A stretch of 64,000 nucleotides of DNA from CAVTYH01 sp963738835 (GCA_963738835.1 CAVTYH010000010.1:1-64000), one strand, 5' to 3'. Shown: positions 36,335-47,695, counted from the first letter of the stretch. The notes: generated from the letters alone by a model not told the origin. Numbers and translations: made by a program.

Positions 36335-36919
36335 TTACTTGTTGAGTTTGGCCAACGCTTCAAGCAGTTCTGTGGACGAAGCCCGATCGCCGTGTGACTG
36401 GCTGATCTTGGCGAATTGAATTACGCCTTTGTCATCGATGACGAAGCTTGATGGGTAAGAAGTCTCGTTCGGTTTGTTCCACCGCAGATGATACTGCTCG
36501 GTGAATTTGAAATCGGGATCGATCACGAACTTGAAATTCTCCGGGAAGATTTTGCTGCCGACAAATTCATGGGCAAACTTATCGAGGTCGGTAGCCGGGC
36601 CGGGATAGACGAAAACCAGCGTCGCGCCGGCGGCGTCGAATTTCTTGGCCTTCGAATACAACTTGCCGAATTGCTTGGTGCAGATCGGACATTGATAGCC
36701 CGGATATCCGCGAAGCACGACCAGCACCACGGGCCCATGTTTCAGCGAATCGGCCAGCGAGACCGTTTTGCCATCGAGATCGTTCAGCTTGAAATCCGCG
36801 GCTTTGTCGCCGACGGCCGGCGGCTTTTTTGCTTCTGGTTTCTCGTCGGCCCGGCCCGAAGAGAGCAACGAACTCAGCAAGATGGTGAAAACTGCAATTC
36901 CCCAATTCTTTCGCAACAT
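36335..36919 (-). CDS. Exported thioredoxin-fold peroxiredoxin (AhpC/TSA)
   Basis: The start at 36919 (MLRKNWGIAVFTILLSSLL) gives a signal peptide and a cleavage region near SSGRADE. The domain reads VGDKAADFKLNDLDGKTVSL, VVLVVLRGYPGYQCPICTKQ (peroxidatic CPxC-like region in an AhpC/TSA setting) and VFVYPGP. ALAKLNK forms the C-terminus. Length is 194 residues. It probably reduces peroxides or another substrate in the periplasm. The redox partner is not encoded nearby. Antisense to a long spurious frame that I exclude. Confidence 0.8.
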   Translation of the reverse strand: MLRKNWGIAVFTILLSSLLSSGRADEKPEAKKPPAVGDKAADFKLNDLDGKTVSLADSLKHGPVVLVVLRGYPGYQCPICTKQFGKLYSKAKKFDAAGATLVFVYPGPATDLDKFAHEFVGSKIFPENFKFVIDPDFKFTEQYHLRWNKPNETSYPSSFVIDDKGVIQFAKISQSHGDRASSTELLEALAKLNK

Positions 36920-37011
36920 GAGTGGTTCTCCAAAATTTGTAGGCGCGGGCAGGACGACACAGCGGCTGGGGTTATGATCCAGCATACAGGACCAGTGGAA
37001 TTTCGTAACAG

Positions 37012-39028
37012 GTGCGGTCCTTAGATGCCGACGGATTCCAGCGGTTACAAGAACTTCCCAAAATCAGCACCCTCGGCAATAAATCGCCCGGTGGGTTAGA
37101 ATTGGGAGCGAGAAAATCGGATTCAATTCTTGATGAAAGCGTTTTTGTGAGCAGCCCGCCGCTAAACCGCGAGTCTCCGTCCAGTGGCGAGCTTGCCTCG
37201 CTGCGGGCCATTGTCGAAGGCACAGCGCACAGCACGGGGGACGAGTTTTTTCGCACGCTGGTTCAACATCTGGCCCAGGCCATGGGGCGGCGCTATGCCT
37301 TGATTGCCGAATTCGCCGGCGAGAATCGGGTTCGCACACTGGCTTACTGGCAGAATGGCAAGTTGGTCGCGAACATCGAGTACGATCTGCCGGGAACCCC
37401 CTGCGAAGATGTGGTCCGCGGCAATTTGTGTCATTATCCCACGGGTGTCAGCCGCAAATTTCCAGCCGACACCGCTCTGGCTGAAATGAGAATCGAGAGT
37501 TACTTGGGTGTACCGTTAATCGCCCCCCATGGCGGTAATCTCGGTCACTTGTGCGTCTTCGACACCGAGCCGATGCCCGATGAGCCACGAAACATGCTCA
37601 TCTTTCGCATCTTCGCCGCCCGCGCGGCCGCCGAGCTGGAACGGCTGCGGATGGAAAAGATGGTGCAAGATAGCGAACAGCGATTTCGCGATTTGTACGA
37701 AGAAGCCCCGATCGCTTATGTGATGGAAGATTTGGAATCGCGTTTCATCAGCGCCAACCGGGCGGCCATGCGAATTCTGGGCATCAAACCGGAAGAAGTG
37801 CCCGACATGGTCGGCTTGTCGCTGGTGCCAGGCACGCCCGATGCAAAGCGCCGCGCCGAAGAAGCATTTGCCTCGATCGGCAAAGGCACCGATACCAGCG
37901 GCGTCGTGTTGGAATTGCGACGGAAAGACAACGGCCAACCGATTTGGATTCAGTGGTGGTCGAAACCCGACCCCAGCGGCAAATTCACGCGCACCATGTT
38001 CGTCGACATCACCGAGCGCGTGCTGATGGAGCAGGAAAAGACCCGGCTGGCGGCCCAAAACATTTATTTGCAAGAAGAAATCAAAGCCGTTCACAACTTC
38101 GAAGAAATTGTCGGCCAAAGTCCGGCGCTGCTGGAGGTGATTGAACAGGTGAATCGGGTGGCGGCGACCGACAGCACCGTGCTAATTGCCGGCGAAACCG
38201 GAACGGGGAAGGAGCTATTTGCCCGCGCCATTCATTCCGCCGGACCGCGGCGCGACAAGCCGCTCATCAAACTCAACTGCGCGGCGTTGCCGTCGAGCCT
38301 GGTGGAATCGGAATTGTTCGGCCACGAAAAAGGCGCCTTCACCGGGGCCATTGCCCGCCGCATCGGTCGATTCGAATTGGCCCACGGTGGCACCATCTTT
38401 CTCGACGAGATTGGCGAACTGCCGGCCGAAGCCCAAGCCAAGCTGTTGCGAGTGCTGCAAGAACGAGAGTTCGAGCGCGTGGGCGGGGCGACGCCCATCA
38501 AAGTCGATGTGCGGGTGATTGCCGCCACGAATCGCGATCTGCTCAAGGCCGTGCGAGAAAAAACATTTCGAGAAGACCTTTATTACCGCCTGAATGTGTT
38601 TCCGATCGAACTGCCGCCGCTTCGCGCGAACCGACGACGTGCCGCTGCTGGTGCATTTCCTGGTCAATAAATTTGCCATGCGCATCGGCAAGCGCATTGA
38701 AACTGTCAGCCCAATGGCGCTGGAGCGGCTGCTGGCGTATCCCTGGCCCGGCAATGTGCGCGAACTGGAAAACGTGCTGGAACGTGCCATTATCTTGGCG
38801 AACTCAACAACTCTGGAGATCGAGCCGGAGATGCTGGCTCTGCCGCCGCACGATGAGTTGGAAATGAATTCGGCGTCGACTCTGGAGCAAGTCGAGCGAG
38901 AACACATCGCGGCAGTGCTGAAGCAGACCGACGGCGTGATCGACGGTGAGCGCGGGGCCGCGAAAATTCTGGGCCTGCACCCCAACACGCTCCGCAGCCG
39001 AATGAAGAAGCTCGACATCGTCCGCTAG
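37012..39028 (+). CDS. Sigma-54-dependent activator with GAF and PAS domains (one frameshift)
   Basis: Order: GAF domain (about residues 60-215; [20 protein letters not shown] and [20 protein letters not shown]), PAS domain (225-345; [20 protein letters not shown]), then AAA+ (365-590). The AAA+ domain has Walker [12 protein letters not shown], the GAFTGA sigma-54-contact loop, Walker [13 protein letters not shown] and [10 protein letters not shown]. The frame moves from 1 to 2 near 38620, just before [19 protein letters not shown] Fis-type HTH ([19 protein letters not shown]) ends the protein. The GTG at 37012 is the earliest start. A GTG at 37147 is an alternative. The signal sensed is unknown. 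Confidence 0.87.
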
Positions 39029-39233
39029 CCACGACCCGTCGTGAGCGCCACGAAATATCGTGGGGCATTCTTGGCCGAATGTTGCCGTCGAACAGCCATC
39101 TTCTTGCGTTGTGTAAATCGTAACCATCTTAGCCGCAACCGGTTGCGCAACGGGTCGGTGGCGATCGAAAAACTGCGGCACGGGGTTCGCCTCGAGAGAG
39201 GGCAGAAGCAAAAGCGATCCTCACAGGCCGGCC

Positions 39234-39497
39234 ATGCTCCGCATCCTACCAATCGACGATTCGCAAGGTCGTGGTCTTAAGCTGGAAGGCAAATTGCTCG
39301 GTCCGTGGACCGACGAACTGCGTTCGGCCTGTGACCAACTAACGAGCCAAACGCCTCGGCGGCGGCTCGATTTGCGTGAGCTTTCCTACGTCGATGCCGC
39401 AGGCATCGAGCTGCTGAAGAAACTGCGCAGCGAAGGCTTCGAGCTGGCGGCGTGTTCTCCCTTCGTAGCGACCGTCTTGCACACGGAGAAGTTGTGA
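39234..39497 (+). CDS. STAS-domain protein (anti-sigma antagonist type)
   Basis: 87 residues. LKLEGKLLGPWTDELRSACD, LDLRELSYVDAAGIELLKKL and the following strand form a STAS fold, and SYVDAAG carries the usual Asp/Ser phosphosite region (here V-D-A-A-G, without the classical Ser). The stop TGA at 39495-39497 shares its A with the ATG of the downstream ECF sigma gene, so translation is coupled. It may regulate that sigma factor by binding an anti-sigma protein or kinase. Confidence 0.75.
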   Translation: MLRILPIDDSQGRGLKLEGKLLGPWTDELRSACDQLTSQTPRRRLDLRELSYVDAAGIELLKKLRSEGFELAACSPFVATVLHTEKL

Positions 39498-40138
39498 TGG
39501 TCCGTTGCATGCATGCTGATCGAACTTCCGCGATGTCCTGCCGTAACAAACCGTCGGTTGCCGACGAAGTCGATCTAACCGCGCGACTTCAATCCGGCGA
39601 TTCCGGCGCTTACGAGATTCTCGTCCGTCAGCACGGCGGCCGCATGTTGGCCACGGCGCGCCGCTTCTTTACCTGCGAACAAGAAGCGGCCGATGCGGTT
39701 CAAGATGCTTTCATCGCCGCGTTCAAAGCCATCAGATCTTTCAAAGGCGATTCTCAACTCGGCACCTGGCTGCACCGCATTGTCGTGAACTGCTGTCTGA
39801 TGCGCCGCCGATCGCAAGCTCGCCATCCTACCGTGGCCATCGAGTCGCTGCTGCCGGCATTCGATCAATCCGGCCACCACTTGCATCCACCGCGTTCTTT
39901 TCAGAACTCTCCCGCGCACTTTTTGGAAACCGAGGAAGTGCGGAAGCAAGTCAGAGATTGCATTGAAAGTTTGCCCGCCCCGTACCGAGAGGTTTTGTTT
40001 CTTCGCGACATCGAAGAATTCGATACCGAAAGGACTGCGAAAATGCTGGACGTATCCGTCGGTGTTGTGAAGACGCGTTTGCACCGAGCACGTCAAGCGC
40101 TCCGGACACTGTTGGAACCACTTTACAGTCATGCATAA
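39497..40138 (+). CDS. ECF RNA polymerase sigma factor
   Basis: 213 residues. The start at 39497 overlaps the STAS stop. Region 2 reads LVRQHGGRMLATARRFFTCE and DAVQDAFIAAFKAIRSF, and region 4 reads VRDCIESLPAPYREVLFLRD with TAKMLDVSVGVVKTRLHRAR. Typical of the many RpoE-like ECFs in planctomycetes. No zinc-finger anti-sigma gene follows. Instead a STAS gene precedes it, and a plus-strand anti-sigma-like gene lies 3.3 kb upstream. Confidence 0.88.
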   Translation: MVRCMHADRTSAMSCRNKPSVADEVDLTARLQSGDSGAYEILVRQHGGRMLATARRFFTCEQEAADAVQDAFIAAFKAIRSFKGDSQLGTWLHRIVVNCCLMRRRSQARHPTVAIESLLPAFDQSGHHLHPPRSFQNSPAHFLETEEVRKQVRDCIESLPAPYREVLFLRDIEEFDTERTAKMLDVSVGVVKTRLHRARQALRTLLEPLYSHA

Positions 40139-40483
40139 TCAAAACTCGTAACGGCCAACTATATCGTTAATGCCGGAGTCATGACATTGCTGTCATTGCG
40201 CGCGTCGGTCAAATCGACCGACATGTCGAACGGCGCTTGGAGCTTGAAAGCTACCGGCCAACATTGCCGGCCATTAGCGCTCTAATCTGTTGACAGGTAG
40301 GGAGATAGATCGTCTGAAGCTCTAAAATCGCCCAGAAGAAAAGTTCTATTGGTGTCCGGTTGCTTCGACTTTGAAATTGAACAGGCCGCCGGTTCATCGC
40401 TGGGACCAAATTCAGCCGGCGCACAGTTGGCAACATTCGCGAATGAGCGCGTTGAAACTGTGGACAGAAGCCGACCGTCAACT
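40139..40483. other. Intergenic stretch with NRTPIELF repeat copy 2
   Basis: No gene. A gtcggtc-aaat-cgaccgac hairpin (about 40204-40223) lies just past the ECF stop in terminator position, without a T-tract. The inverted dispersed repeat is at 40336-40363. Confidence 0.5.
40336..40363 (-). repeat. Dispersed repeat 'NRTPIELF', copy 2 (inverted)
   Basis: Reverse complement of 22903-22930 with two mismatches. It lies 120 bp past the 3' end of the autotransporter gene. Confidence 0.6.
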
Positions 40484-43400
40484 TTACCACTCGAATTCCA
40501 GACCACCGGAACCAACGTGGAAAGACTGCAAAGCATTAAATTGCAAGTCGTAATCGGCGAATACATTAAGTCGGGGATTAATTTGCCATTTGATCCCGCC
40601 GCCAAGCACGGCCCAATCGCGACCGTAGTTTAATCCTCGGGTGATAAAGCTCGTCCCGCCCGTGCCAACGAACACGGAATTGAGCGATGTTTCCGGTTCA
40701 AGGAATTCGTGTAGCCATAAGGCCCGTAGCTCGGGCGCAAGCACTTGGCCGTTTCGCAACCGCACCGTCCGGATCGCATCCGCTCCTAAGATACCTCGCA
40801 AAGCGTTGGTGTCGATGCCTCCGACATGCAAGTTAAGCGAGTCTGCTCCAACTTCAGCAAAACTGTTCTGCCGCAAGTAGATGTACTGCAGCGCCAGAAA
40901 TGGCTGGATATCGCATTGGCCATAGCAGAAGTGTATGCCGCGTTCCAGCCAGGCCGCTGCTTGCCAACCATCGGCGACACCGTTAGCCATGCGGTCAATG
41001 GCGCCAAACTGAATTTGTCGCGAGGTTATGTAGCGGTCATATCCTGCCGACCAAGCCAGCAGATAATAATTGAATCCATCGTCGCCGCACAAGTAGTTTC
41101 CGAACTGAACATCACTTGCTTTGGACGATTGATTGGGATTAGCGATGTTCAGGCCAAGTCCTGAATAGGCCCCAAAGATTCCGCCAGAGTGACAATAATC
41201 TAGCCGCCGATCCAAGCCGAACACGGTGCCACCGATGCCGTAAACTCCGCCGGCAGCATTGCCATCGCCGTGTGCGTTGCCGCCCATACCGTAGCCGGTA
41301 GCCCAACCACTCCATTGCGGATAGCAACAATTGCTGCAGTCGACAAACTCGATTTGATCTGTCGAGGGATTGTAGCTAGCCAGTACGATTTCAGACTCCT
41401 CTTGCTGCGAAAAGATTCCGTCCGCCTCAGCAGCATATCGACCGCCGGACATTGTCGGTTTGGGCCGCAATTGCCGGTGCAGCATCAAGTAAATTTGCGT
41501 CGTGTTTTGGACGCCCAATTGGGCCATCGTGCCATTCACTTCTCCCGTCATTTGCTGGAACGCACTACGCGCGCCGTCTGCCGTTTGCATGTTCAGCTGA
41601 TCGAGCACAAAGGCCAGGTCGCCGGTGGGATTGGTCGCATCGAGGTAGGTGGCTACCTGGAACTGGTTGTACGTTTGTGCCAAGGCTGCGTAATTGGTGC
41701 TATTGCGGAACAGCTCGAACTGTACGAAGCCATTGCCATATATCAATTCGGCAGTCATGAACGGCAGATTGTCCATGATGCTGTCGAACACGCCGGTGCG
41801 CGTGCCAGTAAAGGTGAGAAATGTATATTTCGCGTTAGTAGGATAGCTACCCGTTGCCGCGGTGATTTCGACGGCTCCGTTAAGGAACACATCGCCGTTG
41901 ACATTCAGCAGGCCATTGTTCACGCCAGGTGTGGTGCCGCCGGCATTGAATCCGATTTGCAGTGAGGAACCTGGACTCGATGCGAAGGCACCGTTGATTT
42001 GCAATGTGCCGACTGGACTGCCTGGAGCAACCAAGCCATTGTTGATAACTTGGCCATTGATTGTGCCATTACCGCCCAAGGCGCCAGCGGCCGCGATCGT
42101 GGTATCGCCATTGATGCTGCCGTCGATCACCAGTTTGCCGCCATTGACCGTAGTGCCACCGCTGTAGGTGTTGATGCCCGAGAAGGTGACGTTGCCGCTG
42201 CCGTCCTTGATCACGCTGCCGGTCCCCGACAGTACACCGGCGTAAGTGCCGGTCGTGGTTTGATTGAAGTCGACATTGGCATTGTTCACCATGTCGCCTT
42301 GCAGGCTATCGGTGGTGCCGGTGAGCGTGCCGCCATTGACCGTGGTGCCACCGCTGTAGCTATTCGTACCGGAGAAGGTGATGTTGCCGCTACCGTCCTT
42401 GATCACGTTGCCGACGCCCGACAGGTTGCCGGCATAGGTGCCGTTAGTACTTTGATTGAATGTCACGTTGCCGCTATTTGCGATATTTCCCTGCAGACCA
42501 TCGGTGGTGCCGGTCAGCGTACCGGCCAACACCGTCGTACCACCCGTGTAGGCATTGCTCCCTGTAAGGGTCAGCGTGCCGGCGCCGGATTTAGTCAAGG
42601 TGCCGGCGCCGCTGATGATTTGATTATTGCTGACGCTGGTCCCGGCGCCGTTAATGTTCAGGGTGCCACCGCCACTGTTGAGCGTGGTAGCGCGGTTGAC
42701 GGCGCCCGAGCCGGTCACTTGCAGCGTGCCGCCGTTGAACGACAGATTGCCGCCGGTGCCGAGGTTCGAGTCGCCGGCGACCGTCAGCGTTCCGGCATTG
42801 ACCGTGGTGCCACCGCTGTAGGTGTTGGCGCCCGAGAAAGTGACGTTGCCGGCGCCGTCTTTGACCACATTGCCGGTTCCGGAGATCACGTTCGTGTACG
42901 TGCCATTGGTGCTTTGGTCGAAGTCGACGCTGGCATTGTTGGTGATATTCCGCTGCAAACTGCTGGTGGTGCCGATCAGGGTGCCGGCGTTGACGGTGGT
43001 CCCTCCGGTGTAGCTGTTGGTGCCGCTGAGGGTCACATCGCCCGTGCCCGTTTTAAGGAGGCTGCCGCTGCCCGACATGTTGCCGGCATAGGTGCCGCTG
43101 GTGCTTTGGTCGAAGGTGACGTTGGCCTTGTTGGTGATGTTGCCCTGCAGGCTGTCGGTGGTGCCGGTCAGCGTGCCGGCGTTGACGGTGGTGCCGCCGC
43201 TATACGTATTGGTTCCCGAGAAGGTGACGTTGCCGGTGCCACTTTTGGTGACTGCGCCGGTGCCCGATAGATTGCCACCATAGGTTCCATCGGTGGTCTG
43301 ATTGAAGGCCAGTGTGGCATTGTTCACCATGTCGCCTTGCAGGCTATCGGTGGTGCCGGTCAGGGTGCCGCCATTGACCGTGGTGCCACCGCTGTAGGTG

Positions 43401-45888
43401 TTGATGCCCGAGAAGGTGACGTTGCCGCTGCCGTCCTTGATCACGCTGCCGGTACCCGACAGTACACCGGCGTAAGTGCCGGTCGTGGTTTGATTGAAGT
43501 CGACGCTGGCGTTGTTCGTGATGGGCCCTTTCAAACTGCTGGTCGTACCGCTCAGCGTTCCGGCATTGACCGTGGTGCCACCGCTGTAGGTGTTGGCGCC
43601 GAGAAAGTGACGTTGCCGGCGCCGTCTTTGACCACATTGCCGGTTCCGGAGATCACGTTCGTGTACGTGCCATTGGTGCTTTGGTCGAAGTCGACGCTGG
43701 CATTGTTGGTGATATTCCGCTGCAAACTGCTGGTGGTGCCGATCAGGGTGCCGGCGTTGACGGTGGTCCCTCCGGTGTAGCTGTTGGTGCCGCTGAGGGT
43801 CACATCGCCCGTGCCCGTTTTAAGGAGGCTGCCGCTGCCCGACATGTTGCCGGCATAGGTGCCGCTGGTGCTTTGGTCGAAGGTGACGTTGGCCTTGTTG
43901 GTGATGTTGCCCTGCAGGCTGTCGGTGGTGCCGGTCAGCGTGCCGGCGTTGACGGTGGTGCCGCCGCTATACGTATTGGTTCCCGAGAAGGTGACGTTGC
44001 CGGTGCCACTTTTGGTGACTGCGCCGGTGCCCGATAGATTGCCACCATAGGTTCCATCGGTGGTCTGATTGAAGGCCAGTGTGGCATTGTTCACCATGTC
44101 GCCTTGCAGGCTATCGGTGGTGCCGGTCAGGGTGCCGCCATTGACCGTGGTGCCACCGCTGTAGGTGTTGATGCCCGAGAAGGTGACGTTGCCGCTGCCG
44201 TCCTTGATCACGCTGCCGGTACCCGACAGTACACCGGCGTAAGTGCCGGTCGTGGTTTGATTGAAGTCGACGCTGGCGTTGTTCGTGATGGGCCCTTTCA
44301 AACTGCTGGTCGTACCGCTCAGCAGGCCAGCCGACACCGTCATACCGCCCGTATAGCTATTGCTGCCGGTGAGGGTCAGCGTACCATCGCCGGTTTTCGT
44401 CAATCCGCCGGCGCCGCTGATCACGGAACTATTGCTGAGACTCGTCCCGGCGCCATTAATGTCAAAGGTGCCGCCCCCGGCATTCAGCGTGGTTGTGCGG
44501 TTGACGGCGCCCGAGTCGGTCACTTGCAGCGTTCCGCCGTTGAACGTCAGGGACCCGGTCCCGAGATTCGCACTGCCGGCGATCGATACCGTGCCGCCAT
44601 TCACGGCCGTGACGCCTGTGTAGGTGTTGGTGCCCGAGAGAGTTAATGTCCCCGTGTTGCTCTTGAGAATGCCTCCAGTGCCGGAAATCGTGCCGCTGAA
44701 CTGGCTTGTTCCTGTACCATTGAAGCTGGCGTTCACGCCCGTACTCAAATAGAGATTCGTTCCCGCTGTCTGTCCAGTGGTACTTCCGGTACCAGCTGTG
44801 ACGGAGTTGCTGCCGGTAGCATTGGAGTCTGTGACCGTTAGGGTGCCTCCTTGCCGCACGAACACAGCTCCGCCGAAGCCACTCCCGCCCCCGCCAGCAA
44901 TTCCGCTGGCGCCGCCAGCGCCGGCACCGAATCCGGCAGTGCCACCTGTTACTCCTCCGGCACCGGCACCTGAGCCCCCACCACCGTATCCACCTGTCCG
45001 CCCTGAGTTACCTCCTCCACTTCCACCGGCGCCTCCGAACGCGCCGCCGTTGCCGCCATTGGCACCTTGACCTCCTCCTCCTCCTCCTCCGTTAGCGCCT
45101 CCTGCAGCGCCGGCAGCTGCATTGTTCCCACCATTTCCGCCTCCGCCGGCGCCAGCACCACGGGTAGCGCCGATCGCGTCGGCACCGTTCGCTGTACCTC
45201 CTCCTCCTCCTCCGCCACTTGTGCTCCCATTGCCTCCATATCCAGAAACTCCCCCGCCGCCACCACCACCACCAGTTGTTCCCGCATTGCCGCCGTCGCC
45301 GCCATTACCGCCCAGCCCTCCTCCTCCTCCTCCTCCAACCGCGGCTGAAGCGGAACCGCCATTCCCGCCAACAGCAGAGTTTCCATCGAATGTCACGTTT
45401 TGAATGGTAACATTCGCTCCGGCATTGACGAACAATCCGCCGCCGGCTCCTAGTCCCCCGCCTCCTCCGCCGGCCCCCGCTCCTCCATCACCGCCTTTTG
45501 CTAGCCCACCAGTAATGTCCATGCTTTGCAACGCCACTGTGCCGGAGTTCACAAAGAACAATCGGTTATTATTGCCTACGATACTGGTGCCGTTTCCGTT
45601 GATTGTCACGCTCGTGCTAATCGATGGTAGATTCTGTGTGATATTAATTGTATTGACCGTACTGTCGACTGTAATTGTGTGCGGTCCAGCACCGGCGGCA
45701 TTGGCGTCGATAATTGCTTGACGGAGCGACCCTGCACCAGTGTCGTTGCCATTGGAGACAGTGAACGTAGCGCCCTGGGCTAACGAACAGCATGCGCCCA
45801 ACGAAAGGATCGACGCGCAGAGAAAAACGAAGAGCCGCCACGGCCCGCCATCGCGTCTAGATGCAATAAGAATGAAGGGCACGCACAT
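40484..45888 (-). CDS. Giant autotransporter with PATR repeats and C-terminal beta-barrel (one frameshift)
   Basis: About 1,800 residues. Start 45888 (ATG), with 45918 (GTG) as the alternative. Signal peptide (LFVFLCASILSLGACCSLAQ), a beta-helix opening (TFTVSNGNDTGAGSLRQAII), and a Gly-rich segment of about 200 residues. Then come many autotransporter-associated strands of the form SGTNTYSGGTTVNAGTLTGT (PF12951-like). The last 280 residues form an autotransporter barrel that ends in ...GSGGLEFEW, an aromatic terminus typical of outer-membrane proteins. One C is missing near 43602 relative to the sister repeat, which shifts the frame. Likely an adhesin. Confidence 0.85.
42784..44324. repeat. 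Near-identical 767-768 bp tandem duplication in the autotransporter gene
   Basis: 42784-43557 and 43552-44324 match at every position I compared. The offset is 768 bp before the deletion and 767 after it. The second copy has gcgccgag where the first has gcgcccgag (about 43602), and this one-base deletion breaks the frame. The unit encodes about 256 residues (several beta-strand repeats), so it is a recent in-frame duplication. Confidence 0.85.
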
Positions 45889-46307
45889 GGAGGGAGCCGA
45901 GAGGCCGAATTCACGCACGCAACCCGGCTATACAGAGAAGAATTCATGAGACCATAGAGATTCATCGAATACCTAATAGGTGGAGATTCACATACGCTAC
46001 GATAACCCCGCACATCGTTAAGACCGTCAGAATTGCAGCCGAAGAATTGCTACAACCCGGAATCTCATGATAGGCGCACTAGAAGATTAGCGATCGGCTC
46101 GGCGTCCTGCGGCTGTGGCCAAAGAATCCGTTGGTGGGCGAGGCGATATTGGGCGATCGCCAGACGACCAACTTGCCGCCGGACTGACGACGCCGGCAGG
46201 CAGCCGGCTCCAATCCTCTTTCGTCGTCACACTGCCGTGCTTGCTAGCCGGCCGTGTCATTGCATGTCTCTCTTCTCCGCATCAATCCATGTCGTTACGA
46301 ATCGCTC
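45889..46307. other. Intergenic region upstream of the autotransporter
   Basis: No supported gene. Promoter of the autotransporter and 3' flank of the Fe-S/SCP2 gene. A few short frames lack any start context. Confidence 0.45.
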
Positions 46308-47645
46308 CTACGAGGGAAAACACTTACCGAAGGCTATCAGCAACCTGGGCGACCCTTTAATGCGAATTCGACGGCGGAGCACGGCCCACAACAGACTTCG
46401 CTCTTTCGCCAGGAAGCCGAGCCAGGTCTCGCTGTCGGCAGTCACGAGCAGGTCGGCTTGGCCCTGGTGACCGTCTTGCACTTGCAACGTGCCGTCACGA
46501 ATCGTGACAGTCGCATGTTTTTGCTCCTTGCCGGTGAAGTTGAAGTGGTAGACGGCGCTGAGCTGTGCTGCCTTCCCCGGTTGAAACGTGAGGTGCAGCC
46601 CCGTCAGGAACCGTTCTATCGTCCGGACGTGAACCCCGTTGCCGACCCGTTTGACCTTTTTGTGCGGGAAGCGGCGTGCCACGTGTTCCTCAGCGTCCGA
46701 GCCGGTGACGACATAGATCGTTTCTTCTTTCTCTTGCAATGGTCGAACGACATCCCGCAGGTGCCCCGCCTTGTCGGTGAGAAATGGCCCAATGACATCC
46801 TCTCCAGCCGGGCAAACGCTCATGCAGTAAGCGGCTTTGTAGTTTGGCCCGAAGCCGAGGCTTTGCCACATTGATGCCGATTCGGAATCGCTCACCCGCT
46901 GGCGGTAATCGAGAGCGCTCTTGCTGTCAGCGATCTGCTCGACCCAATCAGCAAAGCCGCCCATAAATTCGCGGTAGTTGTGGGTCAGGCAGGCCGAGAA
47001 GTTGAAGCGGCCGTCCGGCGAGATGGCCCCCACAGGGCATGCTGCCACGCACAACTTGCATTCCAAGCAGGGGTTGTACGAGAGCGGTTGATTGTAGCCT
47101 GTTGCCTCAGCATCGATAAGGATAGTGCCCAGCAGGATGAAGTTGCCGAACTTCGGATGGATAACGTTGCGGTGAATACCCATGTGCCCCAGGCCGGCGG
47201 CGACGGCCACAGGTTTGTGCGAGACCACCCACAGCTTTCCGCCCGGAAAGCAGTTCATCTCCATCGGAAAACCCATCGCCGGATTCATTGCTCGCACGCC
47301 CATGCGTTCCAGAGTCGCGACGACCTTTCGAGCGACCTCGTTGACGTGGTCGCCGGTGTGGTGAAACTCTAGATTGGCGACCGACCGAGCCGGGCAGCGG
47401 ACCGGCTCACGATTCATCCGGCAGGCAAAAGCGACAAGCGTCTTGGTCAGCGGGAAAAAACGCAGAATGTCATCCCGCTGGTCGTCCAGTTCCTGTCGCC
47501 CAATCTCGACCAGCCCGGCGTCGTCGGCCCCGCAATCGAGGCAGAGTTGGCGCAGCCACACCGAGTCGAGAGCTGTCGGTGGGGCGGTCCGATGGCCAGC
47601 GTTTTCGTGGAAGTGCCGCACTGTTGGATGTTCGCCAAGGCTCAT
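46308..47645 (-). CDS. 4Fe-4S protein with C-terminal SCP2-like domain (QueG/reductive-dehalogenase-like)
   Basis: Start 47645 (MSLGEHPTVRHFHE). N-terminal segment WLRQLCLDCGADDAGLVEIG resembles the cobalamin-dependent QueG/RdhA fold. GMGHMGIHRNVIHPKFG-like GLGHMGIHRNVIHPKFGNFI and CLECKLCVAACPVGAI (a complete 4Fe-4S motif CxxCxxCxxxCP) follow. A partial second cluster motif lies near CMSVCPAGEDV. The last 100 residues resemble an SCP2 sterol-carrier domain (FNFTGKEQKHATVTIRDG). 445 residues. The gene is controlled by a MarR operator and sits after marR, suggesting an oxidoreductase induced by a hydrophobic or aromatic effector. Confidence 0.75.
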   Translation of the reverse strand: MSLGEHPTVRHFHENAGHRTAPPTALDSVWLRQLCLDCGADDAGLVEIGRQELDDQRDDILRFFPLTKTLVAFACRMNREPVRCPARSVANLEFHHTGDHVNEVARKVVATLERMGVRAMNPAMGFPMEMNCFPGGKLWVVSHKPVAVAAGLGHMGIHRNVIHPKFGNFILLGTILIDAEATGYNQPLSYNPCLECKLCVAACPVGAISPDGRFNFSACLTHNYREFMGGFADWVEQIADSKSALDYRQRVSDSESASMWQSLGFGPNYKAAYCMSVCPAGEDVIGPFLTDKAGHLRDVVRPLQEKEETIYVVTGSDAEEHVARRFPHKKVKRVGNGVHVRTIERFLTGLHLTFQPGKAAQLSAVYHFNFTGKEQKHATVTIRDGTLQVQDGHQGQADLLVTADSETWLGFLAKERSLLWAVLRRRIRIKGSPRLLIAFGKCFPS

Positions 47646-47657
47646 GATCGGCTCATG

Positions 47658-47675
47658 TATTTGTATATGCAAATA
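47658..47675 (+). promoter_or_regulatory. Candidate MarR operator before the Fe-S/SCP2 gene
   Basis: TATTTG-TATATG-CAAATA, a perfect 6+6 bp inverted repeat with a 6-nt spacer, 13 bp upstream of the Fe-S protein start. A second, weaker copy of the same site lies upstream of the marR gene itself. Confidence 0.6.
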
Positions 47676-47695
47676 GTTTCCAAAAAAACACCGCT

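Noticed and set aside
41999..43270. 423-residue frame antisense to the autotransporter
   Set aside because: An antisense artefact of the repetitive beta-strand codons. It lacks a ribosome-binding site and shares the 767-bp repeat with other shadow frames.
45067..45721. Proline/serine-rich plus-strand frames opposite the Gly-rich segment
   Set aside because: Poly-Pro and poly-Ser tracts are just the reverse reading of Gly-rich GGN codons in the autotransporter.
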